Positions 6,841 to 15,501 of a stretch of 64,000 nt of DNA are shown in pieces. Below the pieces are notes generated by a model. That model made no database searches. It was not told the origin of the DNA and worked only from the letters and a program-made list of their open reading frames with translations. Numbering within the stretch: position 1 is the stretch's first letter; each line of letters begins with the position of its first letter. The position numbers were made by a program, and so were the translations under genes. Source of the DNA: JAFDZV01 sp035549015 (GTDB taxonomy: Bacteria; Bacteroidota; Ignavibacteria; OLB7); contig DASZRW010000053.1 in assembly GCA_035549015.1 (NCBI GenBank), forward strand, positions 13,818 through 77,817, given 5' to 3'.

Positions 6841-8265
6841 CTACTGCTCGTGGTCACCGCCGTGCTCATGGTCATGCTCATGTTCGTGATCATGCTCATG
6901 CTCATGTCCGTGCTCATGCTCGTGGTCATGTTCATGATCGTGGTCATGCTCATGGCCGTGCTCATGCTCATGATCGTGCGTATGGACGTGCGGTTCCGGA
7001 GCCGGGATGGTGCGATCCTCGACATCCTCGATCACGGCGTAGTCCTCGAGGAACTGGATCGCCTTCTCGGCGAGGATGCGGTCGCGGATCTTGTCCGACT
7101 TGCGGAAGTAGTTCAGGAGCGTCTCGGTATCGATGCCGGTGCGCTGCGACTCGATCTCGGCAAGGCCTTCGTAGTCGCTGTCGTCCGCCTGCAGATCCTC
7201 CTTCTCGATGATCATGTCGCGGAGCAGCGCCCACTTGGCCGTGTGTTCGGCCATCGGACGGGTCTCGGTGATGAACTTCGCCATGTCGAAGTCCGGCGGG
7301 AGTTCCTTCTTCGGACCGCGCTTCATATCCTCGATGAAGGAGCGAAGGACCTCGCCCACGAACGCGTCCGGCACCTCGAACTGGTTCCGCTCGATGAGCG
7401 CATTGATCAGCGCGTCGCGGAAGTAGCCGCTGTAGCGCTTCTCGTACTCGGAATTGATTCCCTGGCGCACGGCGTTGCGAAGATCCTCGGCGACGGCGTC
7501 ATCCTTGCCGAGAAGCTGCACGGCGAATGCGTCGTCGATCTCCGGCACCGTCATCCGGTTGATCGAGACCACCGTCACCTCGTAGTTGTTCGGCGTGCCG
7601 CCCTCACCGGTCGGCAGGTCGATGCGGAACGAATCGCCCACCTTCGTATTGAGCAGCGAGGCCTTCAGTTCCGGGTTGATGTCGTGGCGCGCAAGGAACA
7701 CCGGAACGTCGTTCATCACATTCCCCTCAACCGGCTCGCCGTTCTCCAGCTTCTGCATCGTGAGCTTCACGGTGTGATTCTCGTCCGCAACGGACTCGGC
7801 CGGCTCCTCGCCCTGCTGCGCGTGGCTCTCGCGAATGCGCTGCAGTTCGGTATCGATCTCCTCGTCGCTTACCACATGATAGATGCGGCGCGCCGGCAGA
7901 CCCTTGTAGTCCGTCACATCGATCGAAGGAAGCACCTCGTAGCTCACCGTGAAGGCGAGGCCGCCATCGTCCGTACGGTCCAGCTTCGTGATCGCCGGCT
8001 GCCCTACCGGGCGGATCTCCCTCTCCTCCATCAGCTTCGCGAACTCCTTCTGCACGGCCTCCTCCTGAGCCTCCTTGTCCAGCGATGCACCATACAACTG
8101 CTTGATGAGCGGGAGAGGAACATGCCCCTTGCGGAAGCCGGGACGATTGGCATGCTTCTGCGCTTCGCGATATGCGCTCTGGAGATACGGGTTGAGCTCG
8201 TCCTTGGTGAGAGCTACATCGAGCTCGAACTTGACCGAATTGGTCTGGCGGATCGTTGATTCCAT
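6841..8265 (-). CDS. tig: Trigger factor with a His-rich C-terminal tail
   Basis: 474 residues. The N-terminal ribosome-docking domain carries the signature GFRKGHVP (43-50). The middle peptidyl-prolyl isomerase domain (about 150-245) and the long helical chaperone domain follow. Trigger factor binds nascent chains at the ribosome exit. The last 50 or so residues are extra to the core family: alternating His with Glu/Asp/Gly, at least 20 histidines, ending GGDHEQ. Such a tail should bind Ni, Zn or Co, as the tail of SlyD does. The order tig, clpP, clpX on one strand is conserved in many bacteria. The ribosome binding site AAGGA sits close to the ATG. Confidence 0.95.
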   Translation of the reverse strand: MESTIRQTNSVKFELDVALTKDELNPYLQSAYREAQKHANRPGFRKGHVPLPLIKQLYGASLDKEAQEEAVQKEFAKLMEEREIRPVGQPAITKLDRTDDGGLAFTVSYEVLPSIDVTDYKGLPARRIYHVVSDEEIDTELQRIRESHAQQGEEPAESVADENHTVKLTMQKLENGEPVEGNVMNDVPVFLARHDINPELKASLLNTKVGDSFRIDLPTGEGGTPNNYEVTVVSINRMTVPEIDDAFAVQLLGKDDAVAEDLRNAVRQGINSEYEKRYSGYFRDALINALIERNQFEVPDAFVGEVLRSFIEDMKRGPKKELPPDFDMAKFITETRPMAEHTAKWALLRDMIIEKEDLQADDSDYEGLAEIESQRTGIDTETLLNYFRKSDKIRDRILAEKAIQFLEDYAVIEDVEDRTIPAPEPHVHTHDHEHEHGHEHDHDHEHDHEHEHGHEHEHDHEHEHDHEHGGDHEQ

Positions 8266-8518
8266 TATCCTTGCTGACTACGTTCTATGTGTTGAATCGT
8301 TTGTACCGGTTGTTCCAGGTGGTGGAGGTGCGGCGTACATGCCGGGCAGGGCAATGCCGTCGCGCCCGTGCCACCGTTCCCTGCTTCGATGTCCCGAGCC
8401 TGTCCGTGAAGCCCCGCCTCCGGCCCGACACTCGAGTGCGGTTGGGGCTCGCCGTATCCGGCGAGGGGCCGTATCTGTCCGGAGGCACCATGCCGCTCGA
8501 AGCGGCGTCCCATCCGGC

Positions 8519-8603
8519 TGGTGCGGATGGAGGGACTCGAACCCACACGCCTTGCGGCACCAGATCCTAAGTCTGGCGTGTCTGCCAATTTCACCACATC
8601 CGC
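8519..8603 (-). tRNA. tRNA-Leu (anticodon TAG)
   Basis: 85 nt including an encoded CCA. The acceptor stem is GCGGATG/CATCCGC with discriminator A. The anticodon arm CCAGA-CTTAGGA-TCTGG gives TAG, which reads CUA leucine codons. A long variable arm (GTGCCGCAAGGCGT), a GTTCGAGTC T-loop and the D-loop GGC segment confirm a class II tRNA-Leu. It lies about 250 bases upstream of tig on the same strand. Confidence 0.95.
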
Positions 8604-8618
8604 GTGGTTCAAGACGTT

Positions 8619-8625
8619 CAATATA
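8619..8625 (-). promoter_or_regulatory. Candidate -7 element of tRNA-Leu
   Basis: TATATTG on the - strand sits 15 bases before the tRNA 5' end, within the string GTATATTGAAC that is also found in front of the SRP RNA. The -33 region (CTGG) is a weak match only. Confidence 0.45.
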
Positions 8626-8993
8626 CAACAGGGTAGTGGTTTCCAGCGCCCGGAAGCGCCCGGCAAACATACGAAACATTCTGATAAGGATGTGGATTGG
8701 ATTGCCGTCGCCATCATGATTCCCGGGGTCCGAACCCCGTTCCCGCGGCGCACGGCGATGCCGGTTCGGTGGCTGCGCTCCGCTGCGCAGCCCATGATAC
8801 GGGGAGCGTCCGGTTCGAATCGTTCCTGCCGCTCTGTTCCCGGTTCGTGCGCTCCGTTCTCAATTCCTCACCAACATCGGGGGTGATTCGGAATGCCGGT
8901 GCCGCGGCGCTCCATATATTTGCAGGCTGCAAGGCGTGGTGCGGGGCTCTCCCGTTCCGCGCACCCCTTCACGATCCTCGAACCGTTGAACCG
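8626..8993. other. Divergent intergenic region between tRNA-Leu and the polysaccharide locus
   Basis: No gene is supported. The region separates leftward tRNA-Leu/tig from the rightward sugar genes. It contains a TATATTTG box on the + strand (8915-8922) that could start the polysaccharide operon. Confidence 0.4.
8915..8922 (+). promoter_or_regulatory. Candidate -7 element of the polysaccharide operon
   Basis: TATATTTG matches TAnnTTTG exactly, about 70 bases before the first aminotransferase start. No TTG is seen at the usual -33 distance. Confidence 0.4.
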
Positions 8994-10172
8994 ATGACCG
9001 TTCCCTTACTCGACCTGAAAGCACAATACGCCTCGCTCAAGGAGGAACTGGACGATGCCGTTCTTCGCGTCTCCGCCAGCCAGTATTTCATTCTCGGCCC
9101 GGAGGTTACGGCGATGGAGCGCGCCATGGAGGAGTACCTGGAGGTGCGCCATGCGCTCGGCGTCAGCTCCGGCACCGATGCGCTGCTCCTTGCGCTGATG
9201 GCGCTGGGCGTTGGTACGGGGGACGAGGTAATTGTCCCGACCTTCAGTTTCTTCGCCACGGCAGGCGTCGTGGCGCGCCTCGGTGCGAAGCCGGTGCTTG
9301 TCGATGTGGAGCCGGATACGCTCAACATCGATCCGGCTGCCGTTGCCCGCGCGATCACGGCGCGCACGCGTGCCATCGTCCCGGTGCATCTGTACGGCCA
9401 GAGCGCGGACATGGATCCGCTCATGACGTTGGGCGCCGAGCATGGGGTGCCGGTGATCGAGGACGCGGCGCAGGCGATCGGCGTGCGCTATCGCAATGGC
9501 AAGCGTGTGGGAAGCATCGGCACCGTTGGCTGCTTCAGCTTCTTCCCCTCGAAGAACCTGGGTGCATTCGGCGACGGCGGCCTGGTGACCACGAACGATA
9601 CGGCTCTGTACGAGCGGATGAAGATCATGCGCGTGCACGGCGGCGAGCGCCGCTACTACCACTCCGTCGTGGGCGGCAATTTCCGTCTGGACGAAATCCA
9701 GGCCGCGGTGCTGAACGTGAAGCTCCCATATCTGGACGGCTGGAGCGCCGCGCGCCGGGCCAATGCAGCGCGCTACAACGCACACTTCAAGGAGCTGGGG
9801 TTGAACGATGGAACTCCGTCATCGGAGCCGGGCGTGCACGGTGTCGTGCTCGCGCCGGTGGAACGATATGCGGAGAGCGGTGTGGAGCATCACCACATCT
9901 TCAATCAATATGTGATCAGGGCGGAGCGCCGCGACGAACTGCGCGGCTGGCTCACGTCGCGCAGCATCGGCAACGAGGTGTACTATCCGGTGCCGTTCCA
10001 TCTGCAGGAATGCTTCGCCGATCTGGGCTACAGGCCGGGTGATTTCCCGGTTGCGGAGAAGGCCGCCGCCGAAGTGCTCGCGCTTCCGGTGTATCCGGAA
10101 CTGACGGTTGGGCAGATAGAGTACGTGGCCTCATCCATCGCGGAGTTCTGCCGCGCGCCGCAGCCGGCGTGA
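8994..10172 (+). CDS. DegT/DnrJ/EryC1/StrS-family sugar aminotransferase
   Basis: 392 residues. The start is the ATG where the protein begins MTVPLLDLKAQY, the conserved family N-terminus; the longer upstream frame has no homology. The PLP-dependent type I aminotransferase fold shows GTDALLLAL (phosphate binding), EDAAQAIG (Asp contacting the pyridine nitrogen) and FFPSKNLGAFGDGG with the Schiff-base lysine. These enzymes transfer an amino group from glutamate to a keto-sugar nucleotide. It opens the glycan locus and is followed by a second aminotransferase of the same family (10377). The substrate cannot be told from sequence alone. There is no clear Shine-Dalgarno site. Confidence 0.9.
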   Translation: MTVPLLDLKAQYASLKEELDDAVLRVSASQYFILGPEVTAMERAMEEYLEVRHALGVSSGTDALLLALMALGVGTGDEVIVPTFSFFATAGVVARLGAKPVLVDVEPDTLNIDPAAVARAITARTRAIVPVHLYGQSADMDPLMTLGAEHGVPVIEDAAQAIGVRYRNGKRVGSIGTVGCFSFFPSKNLGAFGDGGLVTTNDTALYERMKIMRVHGGERRYYHSVVGGNFRLDEIQAAVLNVKLPYLDGWSAARRANAARYNAHFKELGLNDGTPSSEPGVHGVVLAPVERYAESGVEHHHIFNQYVIRAERRDELRGWLTSRSIGNEVYYPVPFHLQECFADLGYRPGDFPVAEKAAAEVLALPVYPELTVGQIEYVASSIAEFCRAPQPA

Positions 10173-10335
10173 TCCGCCGCAGCCTCCGCTCCGCATGCCG
10201 CAGCGCCGCGGCCGGCCCTGCAGCAGCCTTCCGAACGCGCCGCAGTGCGGCGACTCTCAACGGCATATCCGGTGACGATACAGTGCATGCCACGGCGTAT
10301 CGTCACGATAACCAACTCGCCATTATTCGTGTAAA

Positions 10336-10366
10336 TTGTGTCCGGTCCGGATACATCTACCCTTTG
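10336..10366 (+). promoter_or_regulatory. Candidate internal promoter before the second aminotransferase
   Basis: TTG (10336-10338) and TACCCTTTG (10358-10366) are 19 bases apart, close to the -33/-7 layout with one extra base inside the -7 box. The start codon is 10 bases downstream, so the leader would be very short. Confidence 0.4.
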
Positions 10367-10376
10367 GAAGTTGAAC

Positions 10377-11501
10377 ATGCAGATCCCATTCGTCGACCTC
10401 AAGGCACAGTATCAGCGTATCAAACCCGAGATCGACGCGGCGATCGAGGAGATCGTCACCAACACGGCGTTCATCGGCGGTAAGGCCGTGGCCGGCTTCG
10501 AGCAGGCGTTCGCTGCGTATACGGGCGCGCCGCACTGTGTGGGCGTTGGCAACGGCACCGATGCGATCGAGATCGCGCTGCGGGCGCTGGGCGTGGGACC
10601 CGGGGATGAGGTGATCGTTCCGGCGAACACCTTCATCGCGACCTCCGAGGGCGTCACGTGGTCCGGAGCGCGCGTGGTGTTTGCGGACTGCGAGCCGGAT
10701 CATTACGGGCTGGACCCGGCGGACTTCGAACGCCGTATCACTCCGCGTACGAAGGCGGTGATGCCGGTGCATCTGTACGGCCATCCGGCCGAGATGGACG
10801 CGATCATGGCGATCGCGCGGGCGCACAACCTGCTGGTGATCGAGGATACCTCCCAGGCTCATGGCGCGCTCTACAAGGGGAGGATGGTCGGCAGCTTCGG
10901 CGATGCGGCCACCTACAGTTTCTATCCGGGCAAGAACCTCGGCGCATACGGCGATGCGGGCGCCATCACGTTCCGCGATGCGAAGGCGGCCGAATGGGCG
11001 CGCGCGTTTCGCGATCATGGAAGCCTGGTGAAGTATCAGCACATCATGGAGGGGCGCAACAGCCGGCTGGACGGCATCCAGGCTGCGGTGCTCTCCGTGA
11101 AGCTGCGCCATCTGGACACGTGGAGCGAGGAGCGCCGTCGCGTGGCCGCTGCATACAACCGCCTGCTTGCCGGCGTCGAAGGAGTGATCACGCCGGCCGT
11201 TGCCGAACACGCCGTGCCGGTGTATCATCTCTATGTGGTGCGCGTTGCCGATCGCGAGAATTTGCAGAAGGAACTGGCGGCGCGCGGTGTGGCTACCTCC
11301 ATTCACTATCCAACCGCTCTGCCGTTCACCGGGGCCTACGGCTATCTCGGCAGCGCGCAGTGCGGCGACTTCCCGGTTGCATGCGCCCAGATGGGGACGC
11401 TGCTCTCGCTCCCGATGTATCCGGAGCTGACCGGGGAGATGATTGGCCATGTGGCGGATTCGCTCCGCGAGGCGATTGCCGCAACCGCCACGATTCAGTA
11501 A
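10377..11501 (+). CDS. DegT/DnrJ/EryC1/StrS-family sugar aminotransferase (second copy)
   Basis: 374 residues from the ATG giving MQIPFVDLKAQY. The PLP motifs are intact: GTDAIEIALRALG, EDTSQAHGA and SFYPGKNLGAYGDAG with the internal aldimine lysine. It differs from the enzyme encoded at 8994 at many positions, so the two probably act on different keto-sugars or at different carbons. It is followed after 20 bases by an epimerase gene in what looks like one operon. The roughly 200 bases separating it from the first aminotransferase contain a possible internal promoter. Confidence 0.9.
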   Translation: MQIPFVDLKAQYQRIKPEIDAAIEEIVTNTAFIGGKAVAGFEQAFAAYTGAPHCVGVGNGTDAIEIALRALGVGPGDEVIVPANTFIATSEGVTWSGARVVFADCEPDHYGLDPADFERRITPRTKAVMPVHLYGHPAEMDAIMAIARAHNLLVIEDTSQAHGALYKGRMVGSFGDAATYSFYPGKNLGAYGDAGAITFRDAKAAEWARAFRDHGSLVKYQHIMEGRNSRLDGIQAAVLSVKLRHLDTWSEERRRVAAAYNRLLAGVEGVITPAVAEHAVPVYHLYVVRVADRENLQKELAARGVATSIHYPTALPFTGAYGYLGSAQCGDFPVACAQMGTLLSLPMYPELTGEMIGHVADSLREAIAATATIQ

Positions 11502-11521
11502 CGAACCAGGGAACCGGCACC

Positions 11522-12508
11522 ATGGAATGTCTTGTCACCGGCGGCGCTGGATTCATCGGCACCAACCTCGTACGTGCTCTGCTCGACCGCGGCGACCGCG
11601 TGCGCGTCCTGGATAATTTCTCCACCGGCAAGCGCGAGAACCTCCGCGACATCGATCATCGGCTCGAGCTGATCGAGGGTGATGTACGTTCCTATCATCT
11701 GGTGCGCGAGGCAGTGGAAGGGATGGATGTGATCTTCCACCAGGCTGCGCTTCCGTCGGTGCCGCGATCCATTCGCGACCCCATTACGACGCACGAGGTT
11801 GGGGTGAACGGAACGCTCAACGTTCTTCAGGCCGCGCGCGACTGCAAGGTTGGGCGCGTGATCTTCGCCTCCAGCTCCTCGGTGTACGGCAACACGGAGG
11901 AACTGCCGAAGCATGAGAAGATGACTCCCACGCCGCTTTCTCCGTACGCCGTCTCGAAGCTCTCCGGCGAACATTACTGCCAGGTCTTCTTCCGGCTGTA
12001 TGGACTCCAGACCGTGGCGCTCCGCTACTTCAACATCTTCGGACCCCGCCAGGATCCGAACAGTCTCTACTCCGCGGTGATCCCGCGCTTCATCGAGACG
12101 ATCAGCCGGGGCGACAGCCCCACGATCTTCGGCGATGGCGAGCAGTCGCGTGACTTCACCTACGTGGAGAACGTGGTGCGCGCAAACTTCCTTGCAGCCC
12201 AGGCGGAGAGCGGCGTTGCGGGGGAGGTGTTCAACGTTGCGTGTCATGACCGCATCACGTTGAACCGTCTGGTGCAGGCGCTGAACGAGGGGCTGGGTAC
12301 GTCGGTCGCGGCGCTTCATGCGGAGCCGCGTCTTGGCGATGTTCGCCATTCGTTCGCCTCCATCGAAAAGTTCCGCGCCGCCACGGGCTACGAGCCGGCG
12401 GTGGCGTTCGCCGAGGGGATTGGCCGGACCATCGAGTGGTTCCGCGCCACCATCCTGGAAGCGTTCACGCCGAATGTGACTCATGCAGCAGGGCGCACAG
12501 ATGGATAG
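11522..12508 (+). CDS. NAD-dependent NDP-hexose 4-epimerase (GalE/WbpP-like extended SDR)
   Basis: 328 residues. The start gives MECLVTGGAGFIGTNL, the Rossmann GxxGxxG at the very N-terminus. The catalytic set is present: SSSSVYG (Ser/Thr) and YAVSK (Tyr-x-x-x-Lys). RYFNIFGPRQ and the FGDGEQSRDFTYV segment are typical of UDP-GlcNAc/UDP-Glc C4 epimerases such as WbpP and TviC. It likely interconverts a gluco- and a galacto-configured nucleotide sugar for the surface glycan. It starts 20 bases after the aminotransferase and overlaps the next dehydratase gene. Confidence 0.88.
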   Translation: MECLVTGGAGFIGTNLVRALLDRGDRVRVLDNFSTGKRENLRDIDHRLELIEGDVRSYHLVREAVEGMDVIFHQAALPSVPRSIRDPITTHEVGVNGTLNVLQAARDCKVGRVIFASSSSVYGNTEELPKHEKMTPTPLSPYAVSKLSGEHYCQVFFRLYGLQTVALRYFNIFGPRQDPNSLYSAVIPRFIETISRGDSPTIFGDGEQSRDFTYVENVVRANFLAAQAESGVAGEVFNVACHDRITLNRLVQALNEGLGTSVAALHAEPRLGDVRHSFASIEKFRAATGYEPAVAFAEGIGRTIEWFRATILEAFTPNVTHAAGRTDG

Positions 12509-13514
12509 CACCACCGGCGGCGAGCCGCTGCGCATCATCGTCACCGGAGGCTACGGCTTCATCGGCTCCAATCTGATTCTGGCGCTGCTGGAGCGCCATC
12601 CCTCCTGGAACATCGTCAACGTGGACGCCGTTACCTACGCGGCCGATCCCGCGAACCTGGCGTCGCTGGAAGGCGATCCGCGCCACGAGTTCCGGCAGAT
12701 CGACATCGTGAACCGCGATGCCGTGCGCGCTCTGGTGCAGGAGGTTCGTCCGGACGGCATCTTCCATCTCGCCGCGGAGTCCCATGTGGACAACAGCATC
12801 CGCGGCCCGGAGCAGTTCATCCTGACAAACGTCCTCGGGACGTTCAATCTGCTGGAGGAGGCGCGGCAGGCATGGGGCGGGGATGCATCGAAGCGGTTCC
12901 TGCACATCTCCACCGATGAAGTGTATGGCTCGCTCGGGGAGGCCGGAGCGTTCACCGAGGAGAGCCGGTACGAGCCCAACAGCCCGTATTCGGCGTCGAA
13001 GGCGGGAAGCGATCACCTCGTGCGCGCGTGGCATCACACGTACGGCATGAACGTGGTCACCACGAACTGCTCCAACAACTACGGGCCGCGCCAGCATCGC
13101 GAGAAACTGATCCCGACGGTGATCGCAACCGCGCTCGCGCACCGGCCGATCCCGGTCTACGGCCAGGGGCTGAACGTTCGCGACTGGCTGTATGTTACCG
13201 ACCACTGCGCCGCGCTGGACCTCGCGTTCACGCACGGCCGCGCCGGGGAGACCTATGTCGTGGGGGGGCGTAACGAGTGGCGCAACATCGATCTTGTCCG
13301 CATGCTCTGCCGCCTGCTGGATGAAGAGGTGGGCGCCGGACCCGAGGGGGGATATGAGAGCCTGATCACCTTCGTGACCGATCGGCCGGGGCATGACGCC
13401 CGCTATGCGATCGATCCCTCGAAGATCGAATCGGAACTGGGATGGCGCGGGGCCACGACGTTCGAAGACGGCCTGCGCGCCACCGTGCGCTGGTATGCGG
13501 GGTCTGCTCATTGA
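12501..13514 (+). CDS. rfbB: dTDP-glucose 4,6-dehydratase-like enzyme (RfbB type)
   Basis: 337 residues from the ATG at 12501, preceded by AGGG at suitable spacing; an ATG at 12483 would add six residues. The extended-SDR Rossmann motif GGYGFIGSN is followed by HLAAESHVDNSI, STDEVYGSLGE (the TDE catalytic trio), YSASKAGSDHLVRAW and TNCSNNYGPRQ, the RfbB fingerprint. It would dehydrate dTDP-glucose to dTDP-4-keto-6-deoxyglucose, the precursor of rhamnose and many amino-deoxy sugars. No rfbA, rfbC or rfbD is in the window, so the product probably goes to one of the aminotransferases nearby. It overlaps the preceding gene by 8 bases. Confidence 0.88.
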   Translation: MDSTTGGEPLRIIVTGGYGFIGSNLILALLERHPSWNIVNVDAVTYAADPANLASLEGDPRHEFRQIDIVNRDAVRALVQEVRPDGIFHLAAESHVDNSIRGPEQFILTNVLGTFNLLEEARQAWGGDASKRFLHISTDEVYGSLGEAGAFTEESRYEPNSPYSASKAGSDHLVRAWHHTYGMNVVTTNCSNNYGPRQHREKLIPTVIATALAHRPIPVYGQGLNVRDWLYVTDHCAALDLAFTHGRAGETYVVGGRNEWRNIDLVRMLCRLLDEEVGAGPEGGYESLITFVTDRPGHDARYAIDPSKIESELGWRGATTFEDGLRATVRWYAGSAH

Positions 13515-13535
13515 TCAAGTCTTGGTGATTCAACG

Positions 13536-14549
13536 ATGAAGAAGGCACTCGTTACCGGTATCACCGGCCAGGATGGTTCCTACCTCGCGGAGTTTCTCCT
13601 TGCGAAGGGGTACGAGGTGCATGGGATCATCCGGCGCTCCAGCTCCTTCAACACGGGGCGCATCGATCATATCTATCAGGACCCGCACGAGGGGGGGCGC
13701 CTGAAGCTGATCCACGGCGACCTGAACGATCCCTCCGCACTGAACCGCATCCTGCGCGATGTGGAGCCGGACGAGATCTACAACCTCGGCGCGCAGAGCC
13801 ACGTTCGCGTCTCCTTCGACATCCCGGAGTACACCGGGGACGTCACCGGGCTGGGTGTCGTGCGGCTGCTGGAGGCGATCCGGGAGACGGGGATCGAGAC
13901 GAAGCTCTACCAGGCCTCCTCCAGCGAGATGTACGGCAAGGTGATGGCGGTGCCGCAGGACGAGGAGACGCCGTTCTATCCGCGCTCGCCGTACGGCTGT
14001 GCGAAGGTGTACGGCTACTGGATCACGCGCAACTATCGCGAGAGCTACGGGATGTTCGCGTGCAACGGCATCCTCTTCAATCACGAGAGCCCGCGGCGCG
14101 GCGAGACGTTCGTGACGCGCAAGATCACGCGGGCCGTTGCCCGCATTCGCGCAGGTCTGCAGGAGAAACTCTATCTGGGCAATCTGGACGCGAAGCGCGA
14201 CTGGGGCTATGCGCCGGACTACGTGGAGGCGATGTGGCTGATGATGCAGCACGAGCAGGCCGATGACTTCGTGATCGCAACCGGCGAGACCCACAGTGTG
14301 CGCGAGTTTCTGGTGGAGGCGTTCTCGCTGGCGGGGCTGAACTGGGAGAAGTATGTGGAGATCGATCCGAAGTACTTCCGCCCCGCCGAGGTGGACCTGC
14401 TGATCGGCGATGCATCGAAGGCACGGCGCCTGCTTGGATGGGCGCCGCGCGTGGGATTCAGGGAGCTGGTGAAGATCATGGTGGAGGCGGACATCGAGCT
14501 GCTGGACCGCCGCCTCTCCGGGAGGATCGCGAGCGAGCGGGAGCACTGA
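13536..14549 (+). CDS. gmd: GDP-mannose 4,6-dehydratase
   Basis: 337 residues. The N-terminal GITGQDGSYLAEFLL is the Gmd version of the Rossmann motif. HGIIRRSSSFNTGRI, NLGAQSHV, ASSSEMYG and YGCAKVYGYW (Tyr-x-x-x-Lys), then NHESPRRGETFVTRKI, are diagnostic. The enzyme converts GDP-D-mannose to GDP-4-keto-6-deoxy-D-mannose in the cytoplasm. Together with the Fcl homolog two genes downstream it completes de novo GDP-L-fucose synthesis. It starts 21 bases after the RfbB-like gene, in the same operon. Confidence 0.96.
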   Translation: MKKALVTGITGQDGSYLAEFLLAKGYEVHGIIRRSSSFNTGRIDHIYQDPHEGGRLKLIHGDLNDPSALNRILRDVEPDEIYNLGAQSHVRVSFDIPEYTGDVTGLGVVRLLEAIRETGIETKLYQASSSEMYGKVMAVPQDEETPFYPRSPYGCAKVYGYWITRNYRESYGMFACNGILFNHESPRRGETFVTRKITRAVARIRAGLQEKLYLGNLDAKRDWGYAPDYVEAMWLMMQHEQADDFVIATGETHSVREFLVEAFSLAGLNWEKYVEIDPKYFRPAEVDLLIGDASKARRLLGWAPRVGFRELVKIMVEADIELLDRRLSGRIASEREH

Positions 14550-14661
14550 TCCGCTCCCGCCGGCTGCCTGTATCCCTTGTTCCTGCGGTTGTTGCGGCGA
14601 GAGCAATCCGTACGCCTCGCAGTTCGTTCCCTTCGTTCCTCACGTCTCTCACATCGATCTC

Positions 14662-15399
14662 ATGGCCGGGAAACTTCACGCGATAGCGCGACGACTGGTG
14701 AAAGGGAAGCGACCCGCGGCCGCGCTGGATGTGGAGCGTGCGGAGCAGACCTTCTACATCGAGTATCTGCGCGACGGCATGGTGGTCTTCGATGTGGGGG
14801 CGAATGTGGGGGAGCTTACGCTTCTCTTCTCGCGCTTCGCCGGACGGAACGGAGTGGTGCATGCGTTCGAGGCGAGCAGCCGGGTGTTCGAGCGTCTGAG
14901 CCGGATCTGCGAGCTTGCCGGTTGCACGCGTGCGGTGCTGAATCACTGTGCCGTGGCGGACACCGTTGGAACGTTGAAGCTCCACGTCTACAGCGACGAG
15001 TTCTCCGGATGGAACACGCTGGCCGATCGTCCGCTGGCGAACTACAACATCAGCGCGGCTCCGGTTGCGATCGAGGATGTGCCGTCCACGACGGTGGACG
15101 CATACTGCGCCGGGCATGGGATCGAGCGGATCGACCTGTTGAAGATCGACGTTGAAGGGGCCGAGTATCAGGTGCTGCTGGGTGCGCGCAGAATGCTCAC
15201 GGAGCGGCGCATCGCCTGCTGCGTCTTCGAGTTCGGTCAGACAACGTTCGACATGGGAAACCGTCCGTCGGAGATCCGTCGCTACCTCGAGGAGTGCGGC
15301 TACGCGATCCGGAATATCGTGAAGGGCGATCCGGCCTTCCCCGGCGGCGACAACGTGGACGATGCACGGTTCTCCCTGCACGTCGCCGTGCCGCGATAG
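14662..15399 (+). CDS. FkbM-family SAM-dependent methyltransferase
   Basis: 245 residues. VVFDVGANVGELTLLF is the SAM-binding motif I of the FkbM family. HAFEASSRVFERL, NHCAVAD, PSTTVDAYC and LLKIDVEGAEYQVLLGAR are further family landmarks. These enzymes O-methylate sugars in glycans or natural products. It sits between gmd and fcl and probably caps or decorates the polysaccharide built here. About 110 non-coding bases separate it from gmd. Confidence 0.9.
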   Translation: MAGKLHAIARRLVKGKRPAAALDVERAEQTFYIEYLRDGMVVFDVGANVGELTLLFSRFAGRNGVVHAFEASSRVFERLSRICELAGCTRAVLNHCAVADTVGTLKLHVYSDEFSGWNTLADRPLANYNISAAPVAIEDVPSTTVDAYCAGHGIERIDLLKIDVEGAEYQVLLGARRMLTERRIACCVFEFGQTTFDMGNRPSEIRRYLEECGYAIRNIVKGDPAFPGGDNVDDARFSLHVAVPR

Positions 15400-15501
15400 A
15401 CGGTATTCCGTTGCCGTTCGATGCTGCAACGCATCGGTAACTACAGCGAACCCCGACGCCGAGTCCGGGGGGAGCGCACCAGGAACCATACTGAAGGCTT
15501 C

